Assembly: GCA_964428895.1 (NCBI GenBank)
Contig: CAYRZU010000023.1
Span: forward strand, 1 to 41,587
From: HyVt-337 sp964428895
Lineage (GTDB): Bacteria > Planctomycetota > Phycisphaerae > SM23-33
Reading direction: 5' to 3'
Length of the DNA stretch: 41,587 nt
A program made the position numbers and the translations under genes. The notes below the pieces were generated by a model. The model saw nothing but the letters and a program-made list of their open reading frames with translations, was not told where the DNA came from and did no database searches. Shown here piece after piece: positions 33,217 to 41,162 of the stretch. Position 1 is the stretch's first letter. Every line of letters starts with the position of its first letter.

Positions 33217-34599
33217 CTAGCCTGACGATTCCAGCCACGGCGTGGCGGCGTGCCAGGCCAGCACCCGCCGCTTCAGAGACGCTGCCAGCTCGGCCTGCTC
33301 GGTCGTACTAACCAGATTGCAGAACTGGTACGGATCCTCGCGCATGTCGTAGAAACAGTAGTCCTCGCTGTCGATCTGCCTCAGTCCCTCGCCTGTCAGC
33401 GTCATGCCGTAGGTGTGGGTGGGCGTGCGAATGCCGGCAAAACCGCTGCAGGTCTCCAGGAACGCGTCGGTCTCATCCAGTTCGGTCCGCTGGCCGGTGA
33501 GAATCGGCAGCAGGCTATCGCCCTGGACGGCCTGGGGTGTCTGGGCCCCGCAGGCGTCGAGAATCGTCGGCATGAGGTCGATCAGCTCCGCTACCTGAGT
33601 CTCATTGACGCCCGCTTTCCACAGCTTGGGCGCCCAGAAGATCATGGGAATGCGGATCGACTCCTCGATCAGCAGTCCCTTGTTCCAGGTGTGATGGCTG
33701 CCGAGGTTGTCGCCGTGGTCGGAGGTGAAGACGACGATGGTGTTGTCGGTCAGGCCGTTGGCTTCCAGCTCGGCCATCAGGCGGCCCATCATGTCATCGA
33801 CCCACGTGGTCGCCCCGTAGTACAGGGCCGTCAGCGTGCGCAGGTCGAAGCCTTCCGGCAGGACGGACTTTTCCGGCAGGTGGTACCAGTAGTAGAGGTA
33901 GTCCCACAGATAGATCAGGAAGACGTCTTCGTCGTAGTACATCTGGTCGTCGACGAACACGTTCGGCCGCAGGGGCACGTCGGCCGGGCCGTACATGGTC
34001 AGATACTTCTCGGGCATGTCGGCCACGGGCATGTGCGGTGGGGAGATGCTGTAGAACAGGAAGAACGGATTGTCGCGATGATCTTTCAGATAGGCGGCGA
34101 CCTTCTCGGCCTCGTAGTCGACGGAAAACCCCTCCACGCGTTCTCCGGGCGGAAGCTGATCGACGAAGATCTGATCGGTATGCCGATGGTTGACGCGCGG
34201 GTAGACCTTGTAGTCAAAGCCCAGCAAGTCCGGGGCCGGGTGGACGTGCCACTTGCCGATCAGGGCGGTGTCGTAGCCGACCGCGGCGAGCTGCTCCGGC
34301 AAGGTGGGGTCCTTACAGTGAACGCGTTCCCAAACCGGTTCGGGCGCACATAGGCCTCCGAACGGAGCGATGGGGTTGGTCAGGTCGCCCTGCCAGGTGC
34401 GGCTGTATTGGCCGGAGACGAACGTTCCCCGGGCGGGCGTGCAGACGGGGTTGTTGCTGACGGCGTGCTCGAACCGCACGCCCTCGCGCGCGAGGCGGTC
34501 GATGTTGGGCGTCCGGCAGAACGCGTTGCCGTAACAGCCGGCCGCGAACGCCCGCATCTGATCGCACATCACCACAATTACGTTCGGTTTGTCGGACAT
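33217..34599 (-). CDS. type I sulfatase
   Basis: A 460-residue arylsulfatase-family enzyme. The formylglycine site is NPVCTPARGTF, with C53 as the residue to be converted. Other family features are NVIVVMCDQMR with a single Asp (D13), GNAFCRTPNIDRLAREG, GKWHVHP, VVFTSDHGDNLGSHHTWNKG and a C-terminal DPYQFCNL block. It should remove sulfate esters from a sugar. ATG 34599 has GGAGGA upstream. No signal peptide is present, so it appears cytoplasmic, unlike most planctomycete sulfatases. No maturase (FGE or anSME) is in the window. It is 82 bases upstream of GH38 and 57 bases after the URO-D-like gene. Confidence 0.9.
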   Translation of the reverse strand: MSDKPNVIVVMCDQMRAFAAGCYGNAFCRTPNIDRLAREGVRFEHAVSNNPVCTPARGTFVSGQYSRTWQGDLTNPIAPFGGLCAPEPVWERVHCKDPTLPEQLAAVGYDTALIGKWHVHPAPDLLGFDYKVYPRVNHRHTDQIFVDQLPPGERVEGFSVDYEAEKVAAYLKDHRDNPFFLFYSISPPHMPVADMPEKYLTMYGPADVPLRPNVFVDDQMYYDEDVFLIYLWDYLYYWYHLPEKSVLPEGFDLRTLTALYYGATTWVDDMMGRLMAELEANGLTDNTIVVFTSDHGDNLGSHHTWNKGLLIEESIRIPMIFWAPKLWKAGVNETQVAELIDLMPTILDACGAQTPQAVQGDSLLPILTGQRTELDETDAFLETCSGFAGIRTPTHTYGMTLTGEGLRQIDSEDYCFYDMREDPYQFCNLVSTTEQAELAASLKRRVLAWHAATPWLESSG

Positions 34600-34656
34600 C
34601 GCTTCCTCCAAGAACATTAACGAGCCCTTTAGTTAACTCGCTGACCGAGGCAGCGG

Positions 34657-35802
34657 TCAACCGGGCCGACCAATTTCGTGGCACAGGTCGATGAACCGTT
34701 GCACCCGGACCAAGGGCGTGCCGGGCGTAATCGGACTGGCCGGCGAAAGAATAAACCCGCGCGCCTTTCGCCCGGCGTGGACTTGGCGGACGATTTCATC
34801 GGCGAGTTGCTGGTCCGTCGCCTTCTCCAAGCACCAAAACGGATCGATGTTCGCAAACAGCGTCATCCGGTCACCGATGGTCTCGGTGATTTCGTCCATA
34901 TCGTTAATGTAGCCCTTCATTCTGCACTCAGCCTGGAGGGCGTCGGCCCCGGTGGCGGCGATCAACTCCAGCCGATCCATCACGTCGCCGTAGCAGGCGA
35001 TGATGACCTTCAGACCCAGCCGATGGGCTTCTTCGGTGAGCGTCTGTCGGAACGGCAGGCAGAACCGCTCGTAGTGGGCGGGGGAAATCAGCTCACCGGT
35101 CCCCATCGCTTCCCAACTGTAGATGCCGTCTACCCCGGTCGCTGCGATTCGCCGCAAGGTTTCGACCCCCTGTTCGAGCGCCTTGGCCAGAAGATAGTCC
35201 ACCAGGTCGGGTTGTTCGACCAGCATCGCCAGCGCATTGGTCATGCCGAAGTAGGACACACACCAGCCCAGCCCCCCGCCGGGCCCGTCCCGAAGGATGA
35301 AGTGATCGTCACCGAACTCGGCGACCGCCGCCTCAAGCTGATCGAGCTGCCCATCGCAACTGATCTTCTCAGCCGGGGTGCATGTGATCCGTTCGTCAAT
35401 GTCCTTACGGTCGAACAGCTGCTGGGCTTCGTTCATCGACCCGTCATAGACGTGGCCGCTCTTGGTGGGCAGGTCCAGCGGAAACCACTCGTCCGTCTGC
35501 GTGTCGTGGCGGAACGGCCGACCGTCTCTTTCCACGAACTCCTGCCGTTGCCGCACCGCAGCCGGTTGCCCGCCGGGCATGGGCTCGAGAATATCGAACG
35601 GCGCTCGCTCGACGATCTGCCGATACAGCGTCAGGTACTCCTCCGGATCGAGATACGGCAGCCGATAGGCCCACCACGATGGTCGATCCGTCAACTCCGC
35701 CACCGCCAACTCCACATAAAGATGATGATACAACACGCCCGTGGGGAACCGGTCCACCGGCTGCCCTTCCAGGGCTGCGACGACTCGCTCCTTAGGCGTC
35801 AT
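34657..35802 (-). CDS. uroporphyrinogen decarboxylase family protein (methyltransferase-like), first gene of the cluster
   Basis: A 381-residue URO-D superfamily protein. It begins MTPKERVVAALEGQPVDRFP, the standard family opening, followed by GVETLRRIAATGVDGIY and VIIACYGDVMDRLELIAATG. The last matches the strand end where methylcobamide methyltransferases have zinc-binding His-x-Cys; here a cysteine is kept but the histidine is not in the usual place. The end reads GFILSPASPITPGTP, a common family variant. ATG 35802 is chosen because the upstream frame has no family-like residues; the ribosome site is weak. It is the first gene of the co-directional cluster running to 22305. Role: probable methyl transfer, by family only. 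Confidence 0.8.
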   Translation of the reverse strand: MTPKERVVAALEGQPVDRFPTGVLYHHLYVELAVAELTDRPSWWAYRLPYLDPEEYLTLYRQIVERAPFDILEPMPGGQPAAVRQRQEFVERDGRPFRHDTQTDEWFPLDLPTKSGHVYDGSMNEAQQLFDRKDIDERITCTPAEKISCDGQLDQLEAAVAEFGDDHFILRDGPGGGLGWCVSYFGMTNALAMLVEQPDLVDYLLAKALEQGVETLRRIAATGVDGIYSWEAMGTGELISPAHYERFCLPFRQTLTEEAHRLGLKVIIACYGDVMDRLELIAATGADALQAECRMKGYINDMDEITETIGDRMTLFANIDPFWCLEKATDQQLADEIVRQVHAGRKARGFILSPASPITPGTPLVRVQRFIDLCHEIGRPG

Positions 35803-35988
35803 GAGGCCAACCCTGACAGGTCGTGCCGAAAAGGTCAAGAGAACGTCCAGCCGACCGGGCCATCGACGTATAATCGCTCCGTCGGGGTCGCGCCCGGCCG
35901 ATGTTCCGGGCCCGGACCGTGTTGCCCCGGACAATGCCCAATGTCTTGACGACCTGCTTGCCCGCTACGTGTTCGGAGGTGGTAGTGA

Positions 35989-36438
35989 TCATCGTTGGAC
36001 CTCTCGGGAGTATCTGTCTTTCTTGCGTACTTTCAGCCGCTCTCGCAGCAACGAGACAAACAGAATAACGGCTCCGAACAACAATGCCACCACGCCGATC
36101 TTCACGATCAGCGAAATGTCCGGATCTCGGACCACGCCCTCGACCAACCGAAACGCGCCAAAGCACAGCAGCAGAATCGCCCCGATCGAGAACAGGATCC
36201 AGCCGATCCCGCGCTCCAGGCGGTTGTAGACCGCCGCCCAGAACCGCTCGAGCTCGGTATCGGTCGGTTCGGTGAACTTGATCGCCGCCAGGGACGCCTT
36301 CAGATCGGTCAGGTCGGCCAGCTCCTGCCGACAGGCCTCACACGTCTCCAGATGCGCCTCGATTCCCCCCCGCTGCTCGTCCGTCAGTTCACCGTCCAGA
36401 TAACCGGTGATCAGAGGTTGATAGGTTTCACAGCTCAT
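35989..36438 (-). CDS. zinc-finger anti-sigma factor
   Basis: A 149-residue membrane protein with an N-terminal zinc-binding anti-sigma domain: HLETCEAC gives H29, C33 and C36, and C3 could be the fourth ligand. Two transmembrane helices follow (about 78-100 and 110-132), then a basic cytoplasmic tail. Its start overlaps the end of the ECF sigma gene by 11 bases, so the two are coupled and it should hold that sigma factor inactive until a signal or redox change. No periplasmic sensor domain is present, since the second helix leads to a short basic tail. Confidence 0.88.
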   Translation of the reverse strand: MSCETYQPLITGYLDGELTDEQRGGIEAHLETCEACRQELADLTDLKASLAAIKFTEPTDTELERFWAAVYNRLERGIGWILFSIGAILLLCFGAFRLVEGVVRDPDISLIVKIGVVALLFGAVILFVSLLRERLKVRKKDRYSREVQR

Positions 36439-36985
36439 GGTTGGGCCTCACAAGTTTCTCACGCAGCGCTTTGCGGGCGTTGTGCAGACGCGACATGACG
36501 GTTCCGATCGGGATGTCCAGCACCGTCGCGATCTGCCGGTAGGACATCTCGTTGAAGTGACTCATGATGATGATCTCTCGCTGCGGCTCGGATAGGTGGC
36601 GGATCGCCCGCCATAGCTGCTGCGCTTGTTCGGACTGATCGGCCAGGGCGGCCGGGCCGGCTGCGGGGTCAGCCGTATCGTAGGTGTCCGACAACGACGC
36701 GTGCTTGCGCTTGGCCCGCTTGCGGATGCGGTCAATACACACGTTTCGCAGGATCAACCAGAACCAGGTGTTGAAACTGGAGTCGCCGCGAAATCGGTCG
36801 ATCCGCCGCCACGCGCGGACAAACGCCTCCTGCGACGCGTCTTGGGCATCGTCGTGGCTACCCAGCATCAGGCTGGCCGTGCCGATCGCCTTGCCCGCGT
36901 ACTGGCGGACCAGCACGCCAAAGGCCTCGGCGTCGCCGGAACGGCTGCGGCGGACCAGGACGTCCTGTGTGTTCTCGGTCACCAT
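36428..36985 (-). CDS. ECF-type RNA polymerase sigma factor with cognate anti-sigma
   Basis: A 185-residue sigma factor with region 2 (DASQEAFVRAWRRIDRFRG, then FNTWFWLILRNVCIDRIRK) and region 4 (MSYRQIATVLDIPIGTVMSRLHNARKALR). It resembles the RpoE/SigW-like ECF groups that pair with zinc-finger anti-sigma factors. ATG 36985 has GGAAG upstream; extra codons at 36986-37036 are not needed. The anti-sigma gene overlaps its end by 11 bases. Upstream on the minus strand, 125 bases separate it from the PEP-CTERM gene, with a weak TTGAAT...GTCTAA pair that could be its promoter. The regulon is unknown; the nearby PEP-CTERM and sugar genes are candidates only by distance. Confidence 0.9.
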   Translation of the reverse strand: MVTENTQDVLVRRSRSGDAEAFGVLVRQYAGKAIGTASLMLGSHDDAQDASQEAFVRAWRRIDRFRGDSSFNTWFWLILRNVCIDRIRKRAKRKHASLSDTYDTADPAAGPAALADQSEQAQQLWRAIRHLSEPQREIIIMSHFNEMSYRQIATVLDIPIGTVMSRLHNARKALREKLVRPNHEL

Positions 36986-37109
36986 GGAATCTTCCGCTGT
37001 CTTCACAGTGTTAGACTCCCGATCTGGCCCCCGCATTCAAGTGTTCGTGCAACTTTTCGCACATTCCCCAGGCCCCCGCACCGTCTGCCAACACCGCCCG
37101 CCGGAGAGC

Positions 37110-38303
37110 CTAACGTCGTCGGCGGAGCAGACCCGCCGCCCCAACCGCCAGGATCACCAGCGTCGCCGGCTCCGGCGTCTCACTGGCGCCGACATCCTGA
37201 CCGAAGTTGGCCTTCATCGCCATCAGATCCGTCAGGTCAACCAACGTGTCGGTATTGAGATTCCCGTCCCCCCAACCGCCGGCGGCCCCAAATCCTGTCT
37301 TCATCTGCGTCAGATCATCCCCATCGACGTGGCCGTCCAGCGTGATGTCCCCCACGTTCGTCCCAACGCCGTCGCCCGGATTGTTGCGATGCCACTCCAG
37401 GAAGTTCTCCACCAGGTAAACGATGTCGTCGGCATCGGCGTCGCCGTCGCCGTCCATATCCTTGGCCGGATCGCCCAGGCCCGCCCGAAGCAGATCGACA
37501 TCATCGGCGTCCACGTCGCCGTCGCCGTCCAGATCGCCGGGGCTGCCCTCGGCGGCCAGCGTGATCGCGTCCAGCCCGGGCGCCCACTCCCGGTGGCCGA
37601 TCATCACGCTCGTCACAAGCACGCTGAAGGACCCGTCGTCTCCCGGGTTAATGCCCGTCCACATCGCCAGATCGTCATCCACGAACGAGATGTGCATCGT
37701 GTCGCCGGCGGAGGCGGGCGTCATGGACACGAGAGGCCCTCCCCGGTACTCCCGCCCCTCGAACGACGGGGTCGCTGAAAGGCCGCTTTCGTTGACGAAG
37801 GCGTCGGCGTCTTGGACCACGACCGTCGAAAGGCTGTTGTGGTACCCGCTGGGGGCGGTCGCCACACCGGCAAAGGTGTAGGTGCTGTTCGGGTCGAGGC
37901 CCTCGAAGGTCAGCAACTGGGTCGAGCCGGCATCGTGGAGGATCGTGTTCCCCGTGTAGCTGGCGCCCAAGACGTCCGAGAAGACCGTTCCCGCGCTCTG
38001 TGCAGCTGTGCCGTCGACCCAGAGATAGTGCCCCCCGGGGTCGACTTCGCTAACGGTCAAGGTTACGCCTGAGGCGTCGCCGGTACCGAAATCGAGCAAC
38101 TGGCCGGAAGGGATCTGCGAAGAGGACCGGTCGTTGTCAACCGTGAACCCGGTCACGTTGGCGGGCAGGGCCTGGCCCAAGGTGGCCGTCAGGTTGTTGT
38201 AGGCAACCCAACTGTAGTCGTCGCCCGTCACGGCCGTCAGATCGGCCCGGGCCGTTCCCACCCATACCACGCCGAGAAGTGCAAGAACCGTTAGCGTTCT
38301 CAT
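37110..38303 (-). CDS. secreted PEP-CTERM protein with dockerin-like calcium repeats
   Basis: A 397-residue exported protein. Residues 1-20 are a signal peptide (MRTLTVLALLGVV... ending TARA). The middle is a beta-rich domain of unknown function, with a GHREWAPGLD segment. At about 270-375 come four dockerin-type calcium loops (GDLDGDGDVDADD, DMDGDGDADADD, GDITLDGHVDGDD and a less regular GDGNLNTDTLVD). The C-terminus is PEPATLVILAVGAAGLLRRRR, a PEP-CTERM sorting signal, which is typical of Planctomycetota. It should be anchored or sorted through an exosortase, none of which is in the window. ATG 38303 has GGGAGG upstream and a strong promoter. It may be a surface matrix or carbohydrate-binding component. 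Confidence 0.87.
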   Translation of the reverse strand: MRTLTVLALLGVVWVGTARADLTAVTGDDYSWVAYNNLTATLGQALPANVTGFTVDNDRSSSQIPSGQLLDFGTGDASGVTLTVSEVDPGGHYLWVDGTAAQSAGTVFSDVLGASYTGNTILHDAGSTQLLTFEGLDPNSTYTFAGVATAPSGYHNSLSTVVVQDADAFVNESGLSATPSFEGREYRGGPLVSMTPASAGDTMHISFVDDDLAMWTGINPGDDGSFSVLVTSVMIGHREWAPGLDAITLAAEGSPGDLDGDGDVDADDVDLLRAGLGDPAKDMDGDGDADADDIVYLVENFLEWHRNNPGDGVGTNVGDITLDGHVDGDDLTQMKTGFGAAGGWGDGNLNTDTLVDLTDLMAMKANFGQDVGASETPEPATLVILAVGAAGLLRRRR

Positions 38304-38378
38304 GAGCAGACCTCCCAGCCGCACAGGCTCTCACCGACGGCCGAAGAAGGTGTCATTTAGAAAGGCTCAACAGGGCCA

Positions 38379-38407
38379 ATAATACATCGGACCCCGGGGC
38401 GGGTCAA
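38379..38407 (-). promoter_or_regulatory. sigma70-like promoter for the PEP-CTERM gene
   Basis: On the minus strand, TTGACC (38407-38402), exactly 17 bases, then TATTAT (38384-38379). Five of six positions match at both boxes. The leader would be about 70 bases. Confidence 0.65.
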
Positions 38408-38445
38408 ATTCAGCTTTCTGCCCGAATGCCGATTGCCGAAAAGCC

Positions 38446-39159
38446 TCAGCCCGCCCGTTGGAGCATGTCCCAGCCCACCCACATCACCGCCACGTCGGCC
38501 AGGATGTGGCTGATGTAACAGTCGATCAGCGAAACGCCCTTGACCCGCATCCACGACCAGATCAGCCCGCCCGCCATCGTGCCGACGGCGCCGACCATCA
38601 CCTTCGGGCCGTCCGCCAGCGTGACGATCGCGAACACGTGATGCAGGCCGAACATCACCGCGCCGATCAACGCCACCGCAGCCGCATTGCCCACCCAACC
38701 CCGCAACTCGCTCAGCAGGAACCCCCGCCAGAAGTACTCCTCCAGGAACGAGTTCCCAAAGACGACGATCAACGCCAACGCCCAATAGTAATCGATGATC
38801 TTCAGCTCGGTCAGCTTGTCGACCAGGAACTGCGGATCGAGCTCGGCCCGGTACTTCCCGTAGTACGCGCCAAAGATGACGGCCATGGTGAATGCCCCCG
38901 TCGCCAACCCAATCCACACATTAGGCCGCTTCCAGCCGATCCGCTCGGCCACCTCCCGTCGGCTCCGACGGTACGCCCGCCACACGACAATCGGCACGAG
39001 CACCATCAACATCTTCAATGCCGGGTACGTTACGAACGACATCCACTGCGCATGCACCGCAATGAACGTCTGCGCCGCCTGCAGCAAGAAACACGCCGCT
39101 AATACCAACAGCGGCAAGCGAGGCACCTTCGCTTCATTGGTGTTCTGAAGATCACTCAT
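38446..39159 (-). CDS. CPBP family intramembrane metalloprotease
   Basis: A 237-residue polytopic protein of the CPBP (CAAX protease/bacteriocin-processing) family. The first motif is FLEEYFWRGFL (E140, E141, R145), the second FGLHHVF (H173, H174) and the third ISHILAD near the C-terminus. Together these form the metalloprotease site. About six hydrophobic helices are visible. The substrate is unknown; bacterial members process peptides or immunity-related proteins. ATG 39159 fits the family but lacks a ribosome site, and a strong hairpin ends ten bases upstream, so initiation is unclear. It converges with nothing and lies downstream of the GH172 gene. Confidence 0.85.
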   Translation of the reverse strand: MSDLQNTNEAKVPRLPLLVLAACFLLQAAQTFIAVHAQWMSFVTYPALKMLMVLVPIVVWRAYRRSRREVAERIGWKRPNVWIGLATGAFTMAVIFGAYYGKYRAELDPQFLVDKLTELKIIDYYWALALIVVFGNSFLEEYFWRGFLLSELRGWVGNAAAVALIGAVMFGLHHVFAIVTLADGPKVMVGAVGTMAGGLIWSWMRVKGVSLIDCYISHILADVAVMWVGWDMLQRAG

Positions 39160-39169
39160 AGTCACGCAG

Positions 39170-39195
39170 CGCGGCGGATTTCCCAATCCGCCGCG
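39170..39195 (-). terminator. perfect 11-base-pair hairpin between GH172 and the CPBP gene
   Basis: Stem 39170-39180 with 39185-39195, loop TCCC. It starts 12 bases after the GH172 stop and ends ten bases before the CPBP start. No T-run follows, so it is either a terminator for GH172 or an attenuator/RNA element for CPBP. Confidence 0.6.
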
Positions 39196-39207
39196 TCACC
39201 TCAGGCC

Positions 39208-40371
39208 TCAAGCCTTCTTGTGTGCCTTCGCCCACTTCTTCTTCATGCGCTTCATTTCATCGGTCACGCGGACCTTCTCGCCCGGACACTGGTTCTTGGG
39301 GTCGATGATCCAGTTGCCGGCGCTGTCCTTGAGGATCGGCATGCGCTTGGCCACCGAGGGAGGCCGCGCCACGCGCCGAGGCTTGGCCGCATACCAATAC
39401 GCCACCGACGACATCTCGTTTTGCAGATGATTGCCGTGCCCGTGCTCGATGGTGACCTTGATCTCCTTGGTGAACCGAACCGGGTTTTCCAGGTGGAACA
39501 CATAGCTGGTCTGGTAGCCGCCGGTGTAGCCGGCCGTCCCGGGCGTGGTGTGGTGCTCGTAGATACTCGACCCGTTGCGCAGGAACGCGTTGGGCTGCAT
39601 GCCCCAGGCCTGGTTGAGGTAGTCCTCGCTGCCGGTCCCGTGCAGGTCGGGCGGCCACTTGTAGCCGTCGACCCAGATCATGTCGTCGCCCTCGCCCCAC
39701 CACGTGCCCTGCAGGTTCGTCACCGACAGGTTACAGCCGATGTAGTGGCCGCGGCCTTTGGTCTCGAGGATCACGTAGTTATTGTCCCAGGCGAGGCGAT
39801 CCTTGTTGGCGATGTTGGCCTCGGCGCTATTGACGCTGACCTCATGGCCCCACCCGCCGAAGGGATTGGCCCGCCGGAACTCGGCGTGGAAGTAGCCCGT
39901 CATGTCGTCCGGCTCGGCCTCGAAGGTCTCGTAGTCGACATAGAAGAACTGCATCTGGTTTTCTTTGCCTTGGTTGACCAGTTCGACCTTGGCGCGCTTG
40001 GCGAACGGCATGGGCAGGTAGCAGTTCATCGCACAGCCGGCGTTGAACTGGTTGTTGCTGTTGGTCGAGACCGTAAACGGCATCGATTGAAAACTGTTGA
40101 CGATGCCATGCCCCAAGCAGAAGAAGTCGCCCAGGGGCACGTTGACCGAGGGGCTCTTCGCGTCGTCCCACGTGATCCGCAGCAGACACTCCCGATACCC
40201 CGCCGGCTGCGTCATCCAGATATGCGTAATCCGCCCCGGGCCTTTGATATCCGTCAGCACTCGAGACTCCCCAGCCGGAATGTCCCACCAATCCGAGTTC
40301 CGCCCATTGGCCTGCCAAGACGAACACCGCCCGCTCTTCCCATTCGTCATCCGCGCCAAGTGATCCAACAT
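39208..40371 (-). CDS. GH172 (DUF2961) glycosidase-like protein
   Basis: A 387-residue member of the DUF2961 family, now GH172, whose characterised members act on fructofuranose or arabinofuranose linkages. The double jelly-roll pattern is visible, with TDIKGPGRITHIWMT, NVPLGDFFCLGHG, GEGDDMIWVDG and the signature GTGSEDYLNQAWG that carries a catalytic Glu. No signal peptide is seen, and the C-terminus is lysine-rich (KKKWAKAHKKA), so it is probably intracellular. ATG 40371 is preceded by AAAGGA; the upstream frame to 40443 is not family-like. A TATACT on the minus strand (40409-40404) is a possible -10. It follows the restriction genes and precedes the CPBP gene. Confidence 0.85.
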   Translation of the reverse strand: MLDHLARMTNGKSGRCSSWQANGRNSDWWDIPAGESRVLTDIKGPGRITHIWMTQPAGYRECLLRITWDDAKSPSVNVPLGDFFCLGHGIVNSFQSMPFTVSTNSNNQFNAGCAMNCYLPMPFAKRAKVELVNQGKENQMQFFYVDYETFEAEPDDMTGYFHAEFRRANPFGGWGHEVSVNSAEANIANKDRLAWDNNYVILETKGRGHYIGCNLSVTNLQGTWWGEGDDMIWVDGYKWPPDLHGTGSEDYLNQAWGMQPNAFLRNGSSIYEHHTTPGTAGYTGGYQTSYVFHLENPVRFTKEIKVTIEHGHGNHLQNEMSSVAYWYAAKPRRVARPPSVAKRMPILKDSAGNWIIDPKNQCPGEKVRVTDEMKRMKKKWAKAHKKA

Positions 40372-40496
40372 GAGGGGTCCTTTCACGCTGCCAGGTCGCC
40401 AGGAGTATATACAAGGATGAACACAGATGTTGCCGAAACACACAAGGACTACAACTTCGCGCGGTGTGCTTCCTTTGATGAATGCCCAGGCATCAC

Positions 40497-41162
40497 CTAG
40501 GGCCTCTCACCTGGCGGAAGAATGTCCTTCAGGCCCTCCAGCGCAAACACGCGCCAGAATCCCGGGGGGAATTTGGCTGCGTTTAACCGCCTGAGAACGG
40601 CAAGTGTTGCCTCAGCGGCTTCACGGTTCTTGTGGAGACTTCCCATTGCCTCGTGACAGGTCTTGAGGAAGTCGTCAATACGCTCGTCGGTAGCCCCCTC
40701 TTTCCGTTCGTTGAGCGGGAGGCCCTTCTGCGCTTCAAAGGATTCGATCATGCCTGAGTAGTATCGTTCTTCCTCCACCACAGATTCGTGCGTGGCGAAC
40801 CTCAAGAAATGCCTTTCTAGGAAGGTCTCCATCCCAGTGACTATTAGTTCTTCAGATACGCCATTGTCCTCAACGAGCCGAACTAGCCCTTCCCGTAGAT
40901 CAGATACTTCATGGTCCCAGTAGAGATGCCCGATGGGTCGGTCAACATTCCAAGGAAGGGCGGTCCTCTCTTGCTGCACGCCAACCGCCCCAGCAGCGAA
41001 GTACAGGGCCTCCCGCCTCCCACGGCTCTTTGTGTCAGGCAGTTCCCCAATGATCTCACACAATCGTTCAATGCCTTCATGCTTCTTCTTGGATTTCACA
41101 TTCTCCCATCGCTGTATCGATCCCCCCTCCGCCCCCTGCGGGCACTCATCGCACGGCATCAC
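40497..41162 (-). CDS. hypothetical protein coupled to the restriction endonuclease gene
   Basis: A 221-residue soluble protein that I do not recognise. Its N-terminus has MMPCDECPQG, a possible CxxC metal site, and the rest is mainly helical and acidic, with KSKKKHEGIERLCEIIG and REGLVRLVEDNGVSEELI. Its start overlaps the restriction enzyme stop by four bases (ATGA), so it is translated with it and may be an accessory or immunity-related part of that system. Base composition is lower in GC than the core genes, consistent with transfer. The 125-base gap to GH172 holds no other gene. Confidence 0.6.
   Translation of the reverse strand: MMPCDECPQGAEGGSIQRWENVKSKKKHEGIERLCEIIGELPDTKSRGRREALYFAAGAVGVQQERTALPWNVDRPIGHLYWDHEVSDLREGLVRLVEDNGVSEELIVTGMETFLERHFLRFATHESVVEEERYYSGMIESFEAQKGLPLNERKEGATDERIDDFLKTCHEAMGSLHKNREAAEATLAVLRRLNAAKFPPGFWRVFALEGLKDILPPGERP

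Noticed and set aside
35869..35874. Plus-strand TATAAT upstream of nothing
   Set aside because: It has no -35 at a suitable distance and points into the anti-sigma gene on the wrong strand.
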